From: Planotetraspora kaengkrachanensis
GTDB lineage: Bacteria > Actinomycetota > Actinomycetes > Streptosporangiales > Streptosporangiaceae
Assembly (NCBI RefSeq): GCF_016862895.1
Contig: NZ_BONV01000037.1
Location: 62,001-126,000 of the forward strand
DNA length: 64,000 nucleotides
Direction: 5' to 3'
Shown here: positions 1-8,490 of the stretch, piece after piece
How the letters are laid out: every line of letters begins with the position of its first letter
How positions within the stretch are numbered: the first letter of the stretch is position 1
The notes under the pieces: generated by a model
Told to the model about the DNA's origin: nothing
Seen by the model: the letters and a program-made list of their open reading frames with translations, nothing else
Database searches by the model: none
Position numbers and translations under genes: made by a program

Positions 1-671
1 TTGTACACCTGCCCGGGAGTGCCGATGTCCTGCAGCACGCCCCTGTTCATGATGGCGATGTGATCGGCCAGCGTCAGCGCCTCGACCTGGTCGTGTGTCA
101 CGTAGATCGTCGTCACGCCGAGCGAGCGGACCAGTGAGGAGATCTCCATCCGCAGTTCCGTCCGCATGCCCGCGTCCAGGTTCGACAGGGGCTCGTCCAT
201 GAGGAACAGGGACGGCCGGCGCACGATCGCCCGGCCCATCGCGACGCGCTGGCGCTGCCCGCCTGACAGGGTCGCCGGCCGCCGGTCCAGGGTCTCGTCG
301 ATGTGCAGGGCGCGGGACAACTCGACCACCCGCTCCTTCACCGTCGCCGGGTCCTCCTTGGCGATCTCGAGCGGGAACGCGATGTTGCCGCGCACGGTGC
401 GGTGCGGGTAGAGGGCGCCGTTCTGGAAGACCATCGCCACGTCGCGGTCGCGTGGCGCGAGGTGGTTGGCGAGCTTGCCGCCCAGCCACAGGTCGCCCTT
501 GGTGATCTCCTCGAGTCCCGCGATCATGCGCAGCAGCGTCGACTTCCCGCAGCCCGACGGCCCCAGCAGGACGAGCAGCTCACCTTCGGCGGCCCGGAGG
601 TTCATGCGGTCGACCGCGAGATGCCCACCCGGGTAGACCTTGGTCACGTTGTCGAGGACGACGGTGCTCAT
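1..671 (-). CDS. Sugar ABC transporter ATP-binding protein, MsmK/UgpC type (3' end cut by window)
   Basis: Cytoplasmic ATPase that would power a carbohydrate importer. Read on the minus strand from the ATG at 669-671, it shows Walker A GPSGCGKST, Q-loop VFQNGALYPH, ABC signature LSGGQRQRVA, Walker B LFLMDEPLSNLD and H-loop THDQ, in the right order over the first 215 residues. The C-terminal regulatory domain typical of MsmK/MalK proteins lies beyond base 1. The gene is divergent from the binding-protein operon at 984. That operon lacks its own ATPase, so this gene is the natural partner, although MsmK-type ATPases often serve several importers. The shared spacer holds the 19-bp operator at 895-913. 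The family assignment is firm; the partner assignment is inference from position. Confidence 0.93.
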   Translation of the reverse strand, partial: MSTVVLDNVTKVYPGGHLAVDRMNLRAAEGELLVLLGPSGCGKSTLLRMIAGLEEITKGDLWLGGKLANHLAPRDRDVAMVFQNGALYPHRTVRGNIAFPLEIAKEDPATVKERVVELSRALHIDETLDRRPATLSGGQRQRVAMGRAIVRRPSLFLMDEPLSNLDAGMRTELRMEISSLVRSLGVTTIYVTHDQVEALTLADHIAIMNRGVLQDIGTPGQVY

Positions 672-983
672 GAAAGCTCGTTCCTCCCGGGCACACGAGC
701 CCGGATCCCCAGCCATCAGTGTGATTGATGAGGTAGTACATCGCGTCTGACGTCTTGTGTCCATACATGTTGTGAGAAATCCAGCATCACTGTGAAACCT
801 GGCGTTACTGATACGTTTCCCGTCGTTAAGGCCGTTTGTCAGGGCTTGTTAATGACCTGGGGCGACCGCCGGCCCGCGGCGAAATGTAACAACTTTGCTG
901 AAAGTTTCAGCAAGGCCTTTCAGGGGTGTGCCGACCCTGTTACGTTCCGGGCAAATCCCCCTGAGCCCGAGGAGTACGACATC
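672..983. other. Divergent promoter region of the sugar transporter
   Basis: This 312-bp gap lies between two divergent gene starts and holds no plausible gene. It contains the operator at 895-913 and is the only place where promoters for the minus-strand ATPase and the plus-strand binding protein could sit. I could not assign -35 and -10 boxes with confidence. Confidence 0.7.
895..913. promoter_or_regulatory. Perfect 19-bp inverted repeat, probable LacI-family operator
   Basis: TTGCTGAAA G TTTCAGCAA is two exact 9-bp arms around a single base, about 70 bp before the start codon of the binding protein at 984. LacI-family regulators bind palindromes of this size, and a LacI-family gene ends the operon at 5749-6801. 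The assignment to that regulator is inference. The symmetry is seen directly. Confidence 0.75.
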
Positions 984-2270
984 ATGCGGCGAGTCATCTC
1001 CGCCGTGGCGGTAGTCGCGTCACTCGCCCTGGCGGCCTCCGCCTGCGGTGGCACCGGCACCGGCACCCCCCAGCAAAGCGTCGCCCCGGCCGACGTGTCC
1101 GGCGAGGTCACCTGGTGGGACACCTCCGACGCCACAACGGAGGCCCCCGCGTTCCAGGAGCTCATCAAGAACTTCGAGGCCAAGTACCCGAAGATCAAGG
1201 TCAACTACGTGAACGTGCCGTTCGCCGAGGCGCGGGACAAGTTCAAGACCGCCGCCCAGTCCGGTGCCGGCGCCCCCGACGTGCTCCGCACCGACGTCGG
1301 CTGGGTCGCCGAGTTCGCCTCCCTGGGCTACCTCGCGCCGCTCGACGGCACGCCCGCGCTGGTGAGTCCGGAGGAGTTCCTCCCGTCCCCGGCGGCCAGC
1401 GGCAAGTACGGCGGCAAGACGTACGGCGTCCCGCAGGTCACCGACACCCTCGGACTCCTCTACAACAAGGAGCTGCTGAAGAAGGCGGGCTACGACGCCC
1501 CTCCGGCGACGATGGCCGACCTGAAGAAGGTCGCGCTCGACGTCAAGTCCAAGGCCGGCGCCGACGGCCTCGCGCTGAACGTCGACGCGTACTTCCTGCT
1601 GCCGTTCATCTACGGCGAGGGCGGTGACTTCGTCGACGTGCCGAACAAGAAGATCACCATCTCCTCGCCGCAGACGACCGCGGGCGTGAAGATCGTCGAG
1701 GACCTGATCGCGTCCGGCGCGACCGCCAAGCCCGCTCTCCAGGACAGCTACACCAACGCCGAGACCGCCTTCAAGGAAGGCAAGGTCGCGATGATCTTCA
1801 ACGGGCCGTGGTCGAACGCCGACAACCTCGGCGGCAAGGTCTTCAAGGACGACCCGGACAACTTCGGCGTCGCCCCCGTCCCGGCCGGAACGGTGAAGGC
1901 GGGTTCGCCCGTGGGCGGTCACGACTACACGGTCTACGCGGGATCCAAGAACCTGGCCGCGTCGTACCTGTTCATCCAATTCATGGCCGCCACCGAGAGC
2001 CAGGCCGCCATCGCGGGCAAGCTCGGGCTGCTGCCCACCCGCACCCCCGCGTACTCCGCGCCGGAGGCCACGGCCAACCCCAAGATCGCTCAGTGGCAGA
2101 AGCCGATGGAGTCCGCCGTCGAGCGTCCGTGGATCCCCGAGGCGGCCTCGCTGTTCCAGCCGCTCGTCGAGGGCTACCAGAAGCTGGCCGGCGGCCAGAC
2201 CGCGACCGAGCCGATGCTGAAGGACGTCGCCACGGCCTACCAGGGCATCCTCAAGGGCTGGAGCCAGTGA
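984..2270 (+). CDS. Sugar ABC transporter substrate-binding lipoprotein
   Basis: Extracellular solute receptor of a MalE-type carbohydrate importer. The ATG at 984 was chosen over upstream starts because GAGGAG lies at 969-974 and the protein then begins with a lipoprotein signal peptide: MRR, a hydrophobic stretch, then a lipobox ending at Cys21. Mature protein features include VTWWDTSD near the N-terminus, PQVTDTLGLLYNKELLKKAG and the FNGPWS segment, all typical of family 1 solute-binding proteins. The 428-aa length is normal. It opens an operon with two permeases (starting 3 bp downstream), an alpha-glucosidase and a LacI regulator. The glucosidase makes maltose or isomaltose-type oligosaccharides the likely ligand, but ligand identity is inference. 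Confidence 0.95.
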   Translation: MRRVISAVAVVASLALAASACGGTGTGTPQQSVAPADVSGEVTWWDTSDATTEAPAFQELIKNFEAKYPKIKVNYVNVPFAEARDKFKTAAQSGAGAPDVLRTDVGWVAEFASLGYLAPLDGTPALVSPEEFLPSPAASGKYGGKTYGVPQVTDTLGLLYNKELLKKAGYDAPPATMADLKKVALDVKSKAGADGLALNVDAYFLLPFIYGEGGDFVDVPNKKITISSPQTTAGVKIVEDLIASGATAKPALQDSYTNAETAFKEGKVAMIFNGPWSNADNLGGKVFKDDPDNFGVAPVPAGTVKAGSPVGGHDYTVYAGSKNLAASYLFIQFMAATESQAAIAGKLGLLPTRTPAYSAPEATANPKIAQWQKPMESAVERPWIPEAASLFQPLVEGYQKLAGGQTATEPMLKDVATAYQGILKGWSQ

Positions 2271-2273
2271 CAC

Positions 2274-3236
2274 ATGACGACTGACGTCGTCGGGCGGCGA
2301 AGGGCCGCGCCCCACTCAGGGGCGCGGCGCTTCCTGTCCCGTCATTGGTACGCGTGGGCGATGACCGCGCCGGTCGCCGTCGTGACGCTGGTGCTCGTCG
2401 GTTATCCGCTGGTCCGCGGCGTCTACCTCTCGCTCACGGACGCGACCGAGGCCAACATGGGCCGCACGATCGGGATGAACGTCATCCCGTCGACCTACGA
2501 GTTCGTCGGGCTGGCCAACTACGCGGACATCCTGACGTCCGGCACGTTCGTCTCCCGTCTGACCTGGACCGTCGTGTGGACGATCGTGTGCGTGGCGCTC
2601 CATGTGGGCATCGGCCTGGGCATGGCGATGTTGCTCAACCGGCCGATGCGGCTGCGGTCCCTGTACCGCGTGCTGCTCGTGCTGCCCTGGGCCGTCCCCG
2701 CCTTCGTGTCGGCGTTCATCTGGCGCTACCTGCTGAACGGCGAGTTCGGCGTGGTCAACGCCATGCTCAGGGCCGCCGGCCTCGGCGGGATCAGCTGGCT
2801 CGACGACCCGTTCTGGGCCAAGGTGTCGGTGATCGCCTGCAACGTGTGGCTCGGCGTGCCGTTCATGATGCTCGCGCTGCTGGGCGGCCTGCAGGCCATC
2901 CCGCGCGAGCTCCACGAGGCCGCCGAGGTCGACGGCGCGACGCCGTGGCAGCGGTTCCGGCACATCACCCTGCCCGGGCTGCGCCCCGTGTCGAGCACCG
3001 TCGTGCTGCTGGGCACGATCTGGACGTTCAATCAGTTCCCGGTCATCTTCCTGCTGACCAAGGGAGGGCCGGGCGGCGCCACGGAGATCCTCGTGACGTA
3101 CGCCTACCGCCAGGCGTTCGAGGGCATCCGCGACTACTCCGGCTCGGCGGCGTGGGGCATGGTGATCCTCGCCCTGCTCGTCGTGCTGGCCGCCGTGTAC
3201 CGGCGCGCCCTCAAACGACAAGGAGAAGCCTGGTGA
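2274..3236 (+). CDS. Sugar ABC transporter permease, MalF type
   Basis: Inner-membrane permease of the importer, 320 aa with about six membrane segments and a basic cytoplasmic N-terminus (GRRRAAPHSGARR). The EAA loop that docks on the ATPase is clear: HEAAEVDGATPWQRFRHIT then LPGL, around residues 213-235. The start is 3 bp after the stop of the binding-protein gene, and the stop overlaps the GTG start of the next permease by four bases (GTGA), so the three are almost certainly co-translated. It pairs with the MalG-type protein at 3233 to form the translocation channel. Substrate is inferred from the neighbouring glucosidase. Confidence 0.95.
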   Translation: MTTDVVGRRRAAPHSGARRFLSRHWYAWAMTAPVAVVTLVLVGYPLVRGVYLSLTDATEANMGRTIGMNVIPSTYEFVGLANYADILTSGTFVSRLTWTVVWTIVCVALHVGIGLGMAMLLNRPMRLRSLYRVLLVLPWAVPAFVSAFIWRYLLNGEFGVVNAMLRAAGLGGISWLDDPFWAKVSVIACNVWLGVPFMMLALLGGLQAIPRELHEAAEVDGATPWQRFRHITLPGLRPVSSTVVLLGTIWTFNQFPVIFLLTKGGPGGATEILVTYAYRQAFEGIRDYSGSAAWGMVILALLVVLAAVYRRALKRQGEAW

Positions 3237-4087
3237 GTCGCGTCGCCGTCAAGACCAGGGACTCGCGCTCACCGGCGAAGTCCGTGGCGTTGCACCTCAC
3301 TCTCATCGCGGCGAGCGTCGTCTCCGTCTTCCCCGTCGCCTGGCTGGTCCTGACGTCGCTCAAGCCGCGGCAGGTCATCGAGACGGCGTCGGTCGGCATC
3401 TTCGAGCAGCCGACGCTCGCCAACTACACCCAGGTCCTCGGCCAGACGAAGTTCCTCACCTGGGCGGCCAACTCGGTCATCGTGTCGCTCGCGACGGCCG
3501 TGCTCGGCGTCCTGCTGTCCGCCACCACGGGATACGCCGTCAGCCGGTTCCGCTTTCCCGGGTTCCGCTCCGTGATGTGGATGCTGCTGATCACGCAGAT
3601 GTTCCCCGTGGCCATCCTCATCGTGCCGATCTACAACCTGATGGCCGGCCTCGGCCTCATCAACCAGTTCCCCGGGCTGGTCGTCGCGTACCTGACGTCC
3701 ACCGTGCCGTTCTGCGCCTGGATGATGAAGGGCTACTTCGACACCGTTCCCGTGACGATCGACGAGGCGGGACGGGTCGACGGGCTCACGCCGTTCGGCA
3801 CCTTCTGGCGCCTGATCGTGCCGCTGGCCAAGCCGGGGCTCGCGGTCGCCGCCTTCTACTCCTTCCTCACCGCATGGGCGGAGGTCGCCTACGCGACCGC
3901 GTTCATGACCGGCGACGAGAGATACACCCTCGCCGTCGGGCTCAGCCAGTTCGTCGGGCAGCACAAGGCGGAGTGGGGCCTGCTCACCGCCGCCTCCGTG
4001 CTGATCGCCATCCCGGCGGCGGCCGTTTTCCTTCTTGTCCAGCGCCATCTCGTCACCGGCCTGACCGCCGGCGCGACGAAGGCATGA
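3233..4087 (+). CDS. Sugar ABC transporter permease, MalG type
   Basis: Second channel subunit, 284 aa, about six membrane segments. The EAA loop reads DEAGRVDGLTPFGTFWRLI with VPLAKPGL following, near residue 177. The true start is the GTG at 3233, which overlaps the TGA of the MalF gene; AGGAGA at 3221-3226 is its ribosome site. Longer versions of this frame that run back to 2345 are the out-of-frame shadow of MalF and should not be used. The family is firm, with normal length and the usual MalF-MalG order. Confidence 0.95.
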   Translation: MSRVAVKTRDSRSPAKSVALHLTLIAASVVSVFPVAWLVLTSLKPRQVIETASVGIFEQPTLANYTQVLGQTKFLTWAANSVIVSLATAVLGVLLSATTGYAVSRFRFPGFRSVMWMLLITQMFPVAILIVPIYNLMAGLGLINQFPGLVVAYLTSTVPFCAWMMKGYFDTVPVTIDEAGRVDGLTPFGTFWRLIVPLAKPGLAVAAFYSFLTAWAEVAYATAFMTGDERYTLAVGLSQFVGQHKAEWGLLTAASVLIAIPAAAVFLLVQRHLVTGLTAGATKA

Positions 4088-4112
4088 CCATATTGAGAAC
4101 CGGGGGATCCCA

Positions 4113-5756
4113 ATGACCGAGCTCGCCGTCCCGCCGTCCGCGGTGGCCACCCGCTGGTGGCGCGACGCGGTGATCTACCAGGTGTACGTCCGCAGTTTCG
4201 CGGACGGCAACGGCGACGGCGTCGGCGACCTGCCGGGAGTGCGCAGCAGGTTGCCGTACCTCGCCGGGCTGGGCGTCGACGCCGTCTGGCTGACGCCGTT
4301 CTACACCTCGCCCATGGCCGACTTCGGCTACGACGTCGCCGACTACCGGGACGTCGACCCCATCTTCGGGTCGCTGGCCGACGCGCGCGCCCTGATCGAG
4401 GACGCCCACGACCTGGGGCTGCGGATCATCGTGGACGTCGTCCCCAACCACACCTCCGACCGGCACGCGTGGTTCGCCGCCGCCCTCGCGGGCGCCCGCG
4501 GCGGCCCCGAGCGCGACCGGTACGTCTTCAGGGACGGCAGGGGTGAGGCCGGGGAGCTGCCGCCCAACGACTGGGAGTCCGTCTTCGGCGGCCCCGCGTG
4601 GACGCGGATCGAGGACGGGCAGTGGTACCTCCACCTGTTCGCCCCCGAGCAGCCCGACCTCAACTGGGACGACCCGGAGGTGCACGCCGAGTTCGCCGAC
4701 GTGCTCCGCTTCTGGCTCGACCTCGGCGTGGACGGCTTCCGGATCGACGTGGCGCACGGCATGGTGAAGGCGCCGGGTCTGCCCGACGTGGGACGCCCGG
4801 GACACGTGGAGATGATCGGCGTCGCGGAGGTGCCGTTCTTCGACCAGGAGGGCGTGCACGAGATTCACCGCGCCTGGCGGCGGATCCTCGACTCCTACGA
4901 AGGCGAGCGCATCGGCGTGGCCGAGGCGTGGGCGCCCTCGCCCGAGAGGCTGGCCCGATACGTCCGGCCCGACGAACTGCACCAGGCCTTCAACTTCCAC
5001 TTCCTGAAGACGCCGTGGAACGCCGCCGCCTTCCGCGCGGTCATCGAGGAGTCGCTCCTGACCGCCGCCCTCGTCGGGGCGCCGTCCACCTGGGTGTTGT
5101 CCAACCACGACGTCAAGCGGCACGTCACCCGATACGGCGGGGGCGAGCGCGGACTGCGCAGGGCGCGGGCGGCGGCGCTGCTCATGCTCGCACTGCCCGG
5201 CTCGGCCTACATCTACCAGGGGGAGGAGCTCGGCCTGCCGGAGGTGCTCGACCTGCCCGAGCGTTATCTGCGTGATCCGCAGCGGCTGCGCGACCCCGAC
5301 AGCGGGCGGGACGGCTGCCGCGTGCCGCTCCCGTGGACGGCCTCGGGGGAGCCGCAGCACGGGTTCGCCCCTCCCGGCGCGGTGGAGAGCTGGCTGCCGA
5401 TGCCCGCCCACTGGCGGGACCTCAGCGTGGAGTCGCAGACGCGCGACGGCGCGTCCATGCTGAGCCTCTACCGCACCGCGCTCGCGATGAGGCGCGAGCA
5501 CCCCTCGCTCGGAGACGGCGCGATGACCTGGCGGGACAGTCCGGCCGGCACGCTCGTGTTCTCCCGCGGCGAGGACTTCACCTGCGTCGCCAACCTGACC
5601 GGCGAGTGGGTGGAGCTGGCGGCGGGCCCGGGCGAGCTGCTCCTGGCGAGCTCGGCCCCGGCCGTCTCGGGCAACGTCGTCAGGCTGGCGCCGGACTCGG
5701 TCACCTGGTGGTCCGGCGATCTCGGGGACGCCGTCCGGCGCGCGGACGATGTCTAA
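4113..5756 (+). CDS. Alpha-glucosidase, glycoside hydrolase family 13 (oligo-1,6-glucosidase/alpha-glucosidase type)
   Basis: Cytoplasmic retaining glucosidase that would hydrolyse the imported oligosaccharide to glucose. It has all conserved GH13 regions: DVVPNHTSDRHAWF, then nucleophile Asp212 in DGFRIDVAHG, acid/base Glu271 in GVAEAW, and transition-state Asp333 in SNHDVKRH. The substrate-entry motif after the nucleophile and the 547-aa length fit the GH13_30-like intracellular alpha-glucosidases of actinomycetes. No signal peptide is present, consistent with acting after uptake. It follows the permease by 25 bp and overlaps the LacI gene start (ATGTCTAA). Exact linkage preference (alpha-1,4 or alpha-1,6) cannot be read from sequence. 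Confidence 0.94.
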   Translation: MTELAVPPSAVATRWWRDAVIYQVYVRSFADGNGDGVGDLPGVRSRLPYLAGLGVDAVWLTPFYTSPMADFGYDVADYRDVDPIFGSLADARALIEDAHDLGLRIIVDVVPNHTSDRHAWFAAALAGARGGPERDRYVFRDGRGEAGELPPNDWESVFGGPAWTRIEDGQWYLHLFAPEQPDLNWDDPEVHAEFADVLRFWLDLGVDGFRIDVAHGMVKAPGLPDVGRPGHVEMIGVAEVPFFDQEGVHEIHRAWRRILDSYEGERIGVAEAWAPSPERLARYVRPDELHQAFNFHFLKTPWNAAAFRAVIEESLLTAALVGAPSTWVLSNHDVKRHVTRYGGGERGLRRARAAALLMLALPGSAYIYQGEELGLPEVLDLPERYLRDPQRLRDPDSGRDGCRVPLPWTASGEPQHGFAPPGAVESWLPMPAHWRDLSVESQTRDGASMLSLYRTALAMRREHPSLGDGAMTWRDSPAGTLVFSRGEDFTCVANLTGEWVELAAGPGELLLASSAPAVSGNVVRLAPDSVTWWSGDLGDAVRRADDV

Positions 5757-6801
5757 AGTAATGCCCATGAGTACCACGCGGCTCGCCGACATCGCGGCTC
5801 AGGCAGGGGTCAGCGAAGCGACGGTGAGCCGCGTGCTCAACGGGAAGGCGGGGGTCTCCACCGCCACCCGCCAGGCCGTGCTCACCGCGCTCGACCTGAT
5901 GGGGTACGAGCGCCCGCAACGGTTACGCGCGCGCAGCAACGGGCTCATCGGCCTGGTCATCCCGGAGCTCGGCAACCCGATCTTCCCGGCGTTCGCCCAG
6001 GCGGTGGAGAAGGCGCTGACCCAGCACGGGTACACGCCGATCCTGTGCACCCAGGAGCCCGGCGGCGCGACCGAGGACGAGTTCACCGACATGCTCCTCG
6101 ACCGGGGCGTCTCCGGCATCGTGTTCGCGTCCGGTCTGCACGCCGACACGACGGCGCGGATGGACCGCTACACCCGGCTCACCGACCGCGGTCTGCCGAT
6201 CGTGCTCGTCGACGGATACAACGAGGCCATCGCCGCGCCGTTCATCTCGCCTGACGACCGGCTGGCCGCACGCCTCGCCGTGCAACATCTGGTCGACCTC
6301 GGGCACGAGCGCATCGGCCTCGCCCTCGGCCAGGGGCGCTTCGTCCCGGTGATCCGCAAGATCGAGGGCTTCCGCCAGGCCATGGCGAACCTGCTCGGGG
6401 TGACGGAGGTCGGCGACCTGATCCAGCACTCGCTGTTCTCCGTGGAGGGAGGACAGGCCGCGGCCGCCGCCCTGATCGAACGCGGCTGCACCGGGATCTT
6501 CTGCGCCAGCGACCTCATGGCGCTCGGCGCGATCCGGGCCGCGAGGGAGCGGGGACTGTCGGTGCCGGGCGACGTGTCGATCGTCGGGTTCGACGACTCG
6601 CCGCTGATGGCCTTCACCGACCCGCCGCTCACCACCGTCCGCAAACCGATCGGCGCGATGGCGACGGCCGCGGTACAGACGTTGCTCGACGAGATCGGCG
6701 GCACGCCGGCCAAGCAGGTCGAGCTGGTGTATCAGCCCGAACTCGTGGTCCGCGGCTCCACCAGCTCCGGCCCCCTGGTCAACCGCGACCACTGGGGGTG
6801 A
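5749..6801 (+). CDS. LacI-family transcriptional regulator
   Basis: DNA-binding repressor controlled by a sugar effector. The N-terminal helix-turn-helix TRLADIAAQAGVSEATVSR and hinge helix (VLNGKAGVS) are textbook LacI. A periplasmic-binding-protein-like effector domain follows, with VDGYNEAIAAPFISPDD and IVGFDDSPL motifs. The protein is 350 aa if the ATG at 5749, which overlaps the glucosidase stop, is used. ATGs at 5761 and 5767 are also possible and give 346 or 344 aa; the HTH begins just after either. Its place at the end of the importer/glucosidase operon suggests autoregulation through the operator at 895-913, which is inference. Confidence 0.95.
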   Translation: MSKVMPMSTTRLADIAAQAGVSEATVSRVLNGKAGVSTATRQAVLTALDLMGYERPQRLRARSNGLIGLVIPELGNPIFPAFAQAVEKALTQHGYTPILCTQEPGGATEDEFTDMLLDRGVSGIVFASGLHADTTARMDRYTRLTDRGLPIVLVDGYNEAIAAPFISPDDRLAARLAVQHLVDLGHERIGLALGQGRFVPVIRKIEGFRQAMANLLGVTEVGDLIQHSLFSVEGGQAAAAALIERGCTGIFCASDLMALGAIRAARERGLSVPGDVSIVGFDDSPLMAFTDPPLTTVRKPIGAMATAAVQTLLDEIGGTPAKQVELVYQPELVVRGSTSSGPLVNRDHWG

Positions 6802-6915
6802 TCATGCACAGGTTCGGCTGCGTGTCACCTGACCTCGCACAACTCACATCGTGATCATGCGCGGATTCGCCGGGAGGCCCGATGACCTCGAAGTACACCC
6901 GTGGTGATCATGCAC
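6798..6915. repeat. Three GTGATCATGC[A/G]C elements spaced exactly 53 bp
   Basis: The 12-mer GTGATCATGC[A/G]C occurs at 6798, 6851 and 6904, so the phase is exactly 53 bp, about five helical turns. The first two 53-bp units also share TGACCTCG at the same offset, and about 34 of their 53 positions match. The first copy overlaps the stop codon of the LacI gene, the second lies in the spacer, and the third lies inside the start of the sugar kinase gene. The array may be a degenerate tandem duplication or a set of phased protein-binding sites. Confidence 0.7.
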
Positions 6916-7766
6916 TGGACGTGCTCGTCGTCGGCGGCACAGGGGTGGACACGACCGTCCGGGTCCCGGAACTGCCGTTGCCGTACGCCGACACCTACCC
7001 GGTCCCGCCCGTCGTCGACCGGATAGGCAACACCGGATCAGGCGTCGCACTGGGCTGCCACGCCCTGGGACTGCGCGTGGCACTCGTCGACCTCATCGGC
7101 GAGGACGCACAGGGCGCGCTGATCCGCCGTCATCTCGACGCGCGCGGCGTCGACTTCGCCTGGGCGCCCTCCGCGGCGGGTACGCGGCGCAGCATCGTGC
7201 TCGTCGACCCGGGCGGCCGCCGGCTGTCGCTGCACGACCCTCGTCCCGTCGACGGCCGGCGGCTGCCCCCGGACCTCTACCTTCCGGCGCTGCGCGCCGC
7301 GCGGCACGTGCACCTGTCGATCGTCGACTTCTCCCGGCACGTCTACGCCGACATCCCCGCCGGGACGACGACGTCGACCGACCTGCACGACTGGGACGGC
7401 GAGAACGACTACCACCGCGACTTCGCCTACTCCTCCGACCTCGTCTTCATGTCCGCGACGGCGCTCGGGGAACGCCGCGAGGCGGTCATGCGCGACATCG
7501 CCGCCCGCGGCCGTGCACGCGTGGTGGTCTGCACGGACGGCGCCGACGGCTGTCACGTCCTGTCGGACGGTGCGGGCGTCAGGCACTTCCCGGCGGAGCC
7601 GCCGCCGGGCCCGGTCGTGGACACCGTTGGCGCCGGAGACGCGTTCGTCTCCGGGTTTCTCCACGGGCGGCTGACCGGTCGCCCACTGGAGGAGTGCGTA
7701 CGGCTGGGCGCGCTGGCCGGCGCCCGTGCGTGCACGGTCGCGGGCGTGGACGGCGAAGGCCCGTGA
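6882..7766 (+). CDS. PfkB-family carbohydrate kinase
   Basis: ATP-dependent kinase of the ribokinase fold, 294 aa. Motif 1 is VGGTGVDTTVRVPELP at the N-terminus, with GRIDRIGNTGSG-like glycine-rich sugar contact (DRIGNTGSGVALG). Motif 2 is DTVGAGDAFVSGF, with catalytic Asp253. GGGAGG lies a few bases before the ATG at 6882. The gene follows the LacI regulator by 80 bp across the 53-bp repeat array, and a hairpin at 7758-7789 overlaps its stop. The substrate cannot be read from sequence; a hexose or a nucleoside is possible. Its neighbourhood suggests sugar catabolism. Confidence 0.88.
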   Translation: MTSKYTRGDHALDVLVVGGTGVDTTVRVPELPLPYADTYPVPPVVDRIGNTGSGVALGCHALGLRVALVDLIGEDAQGALIRRHLDARGVDFAWAPSAAGTRRSIVLVDPGGRRLSLHDPRPVDGRRLPPDLYLPALRAARHVHLSIVDFSRHVYADIPAGTTTSTDLHDWDGENDYHRDFAYSSDLVFMSATALGERREAVMRDIAARGRARVVVCTDGADGCHVLSDGAGVRHFPAEPPPGPVVDTVGAGDAFVSGFLHGRLTGRPLEECVRLGALAGARACTVAGVDGEGP

Positions 7767-7789
7767 CCACCGGTCGGAAGTCACGGGCC
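7758..7789. terminator. Hairpin terminator between convergent kinase and eda genes
   Basis: GGCCCGTGAC at 7758-7767 pairs perfectly with GTCACGGGCC at 7780-7789 around a 12-base loop. It overlaps the stop codon of the kinase gene and lies downstream of it, 86 bp before the 3' end of eda on the other strand. There is no T-run, as is usual in actinomycetes. Confidence 0.65.
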
Positions 7790-7875
7790 AGCACCATGGA
7801 CGTGGTTCCGGGTCGCGGACACGAGCATGGCCGGTCAGCTCCGCCGAGGGAGAAAGGCTCGGCTGACGAGGTCTT

Positions 7876-8490
7876 TCAGGGGCGCAGCGCCGCCGCCTCG
7901 GCCGCGAGCTTCTCGATGCGGCCGTAGTCGCCGGCGGCCAGGGCGTCGGCCGGTGTGAGCCAGCTTCCGCCGACGGTGCCGACGTTCGGCAGGGCCAGGT
8001 AGGAGGGCGCGCTCGACAGGGTGATCCCTCCCGTGGGGCAGAACCGCACGTCGGGCAGCGGCCCGCCCAGCGACTTCAGGTACGGCACGCCGCCCGCCGC
8101 CTCGGCGGGGAAGAACTTCATCTCGCCGATCCCCCGTTCGGCCAGCGTCATCGCCTCGGAGGCGGTGGCCACGCCGGGAAGGAACGGCACACCCGACGCG
8201 AGCAGGGCGTCGAGCAGCCCGGGGGTCGTGCCGGGGGAGACCAGGAACCGCGAGCCCGCCGCGACCGCGGCGTCGACGTCGGCGGCCGACCTGACCGTGC
8301 CCGCTCCGACCACGGCGTCAGGCACCTCGGCGGCGATCCGCCGGATGGACTCGAGCGCGGTGGCCGTGCGCAGGGTGATCTCGATGACCGGCAGGCCGCC
8401 GGAGACGAGGGCCCTGGCGAGGGGAACGGCGGTCTCGGGGTCGTCCACCACGACGACCGGGACGACGGGGGCGAGATCGAGAAGGCTCAT
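7876..8490 (-). CDS. eda: KDPG aldolase (2-dehydro-3-deoxyphosphogluconate aldolase)
   Basis: Last enzyme of the Entner-Doudoroff pathway, cleaving KDPG to pyruvate and glyceraldehyde 3-phosphate. The 204-aa protein has the class I aldolase signature: Glu37 in VIEITLRT, PGVATASE, and the Schiff-base lysine Lys125 in EMKFFPAE. The ATG at 8488-8490 overlaps the TGA of glk (ATGA), so the start is not the longer upstream one in the same frame. It closes the zwf-edd-glk-eda operon. The assignment is firm from motifs and context together. Confidence 0.95.
   Translation of the reverse strand: MSLLDLAPVVPVVVVDDPETAVPLARALVSGGLPVIEITLRTATALESIRRIAAEVPDAVVGAGTVRSAADVDAAVAAGSRFLVSPGTTPGLLDALLASGVPFLPGVATASEAMTLAERGIGEMKFFPAEAAGGVPYLKSLGGPLPDVRFCPTGGITLSSAPSYLALPNVGTVGGSWLTPADALAAGDYGRIEKLAAEAAALRP

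Noticed and set aside
1020-2315. Long 431-aa minus-strand frame opposite the sugar-binding protein
   Set aside because: Shadow of a GC-rich gene; the plus-strand frame has a lipobox, a ribosome site and full family similarity.
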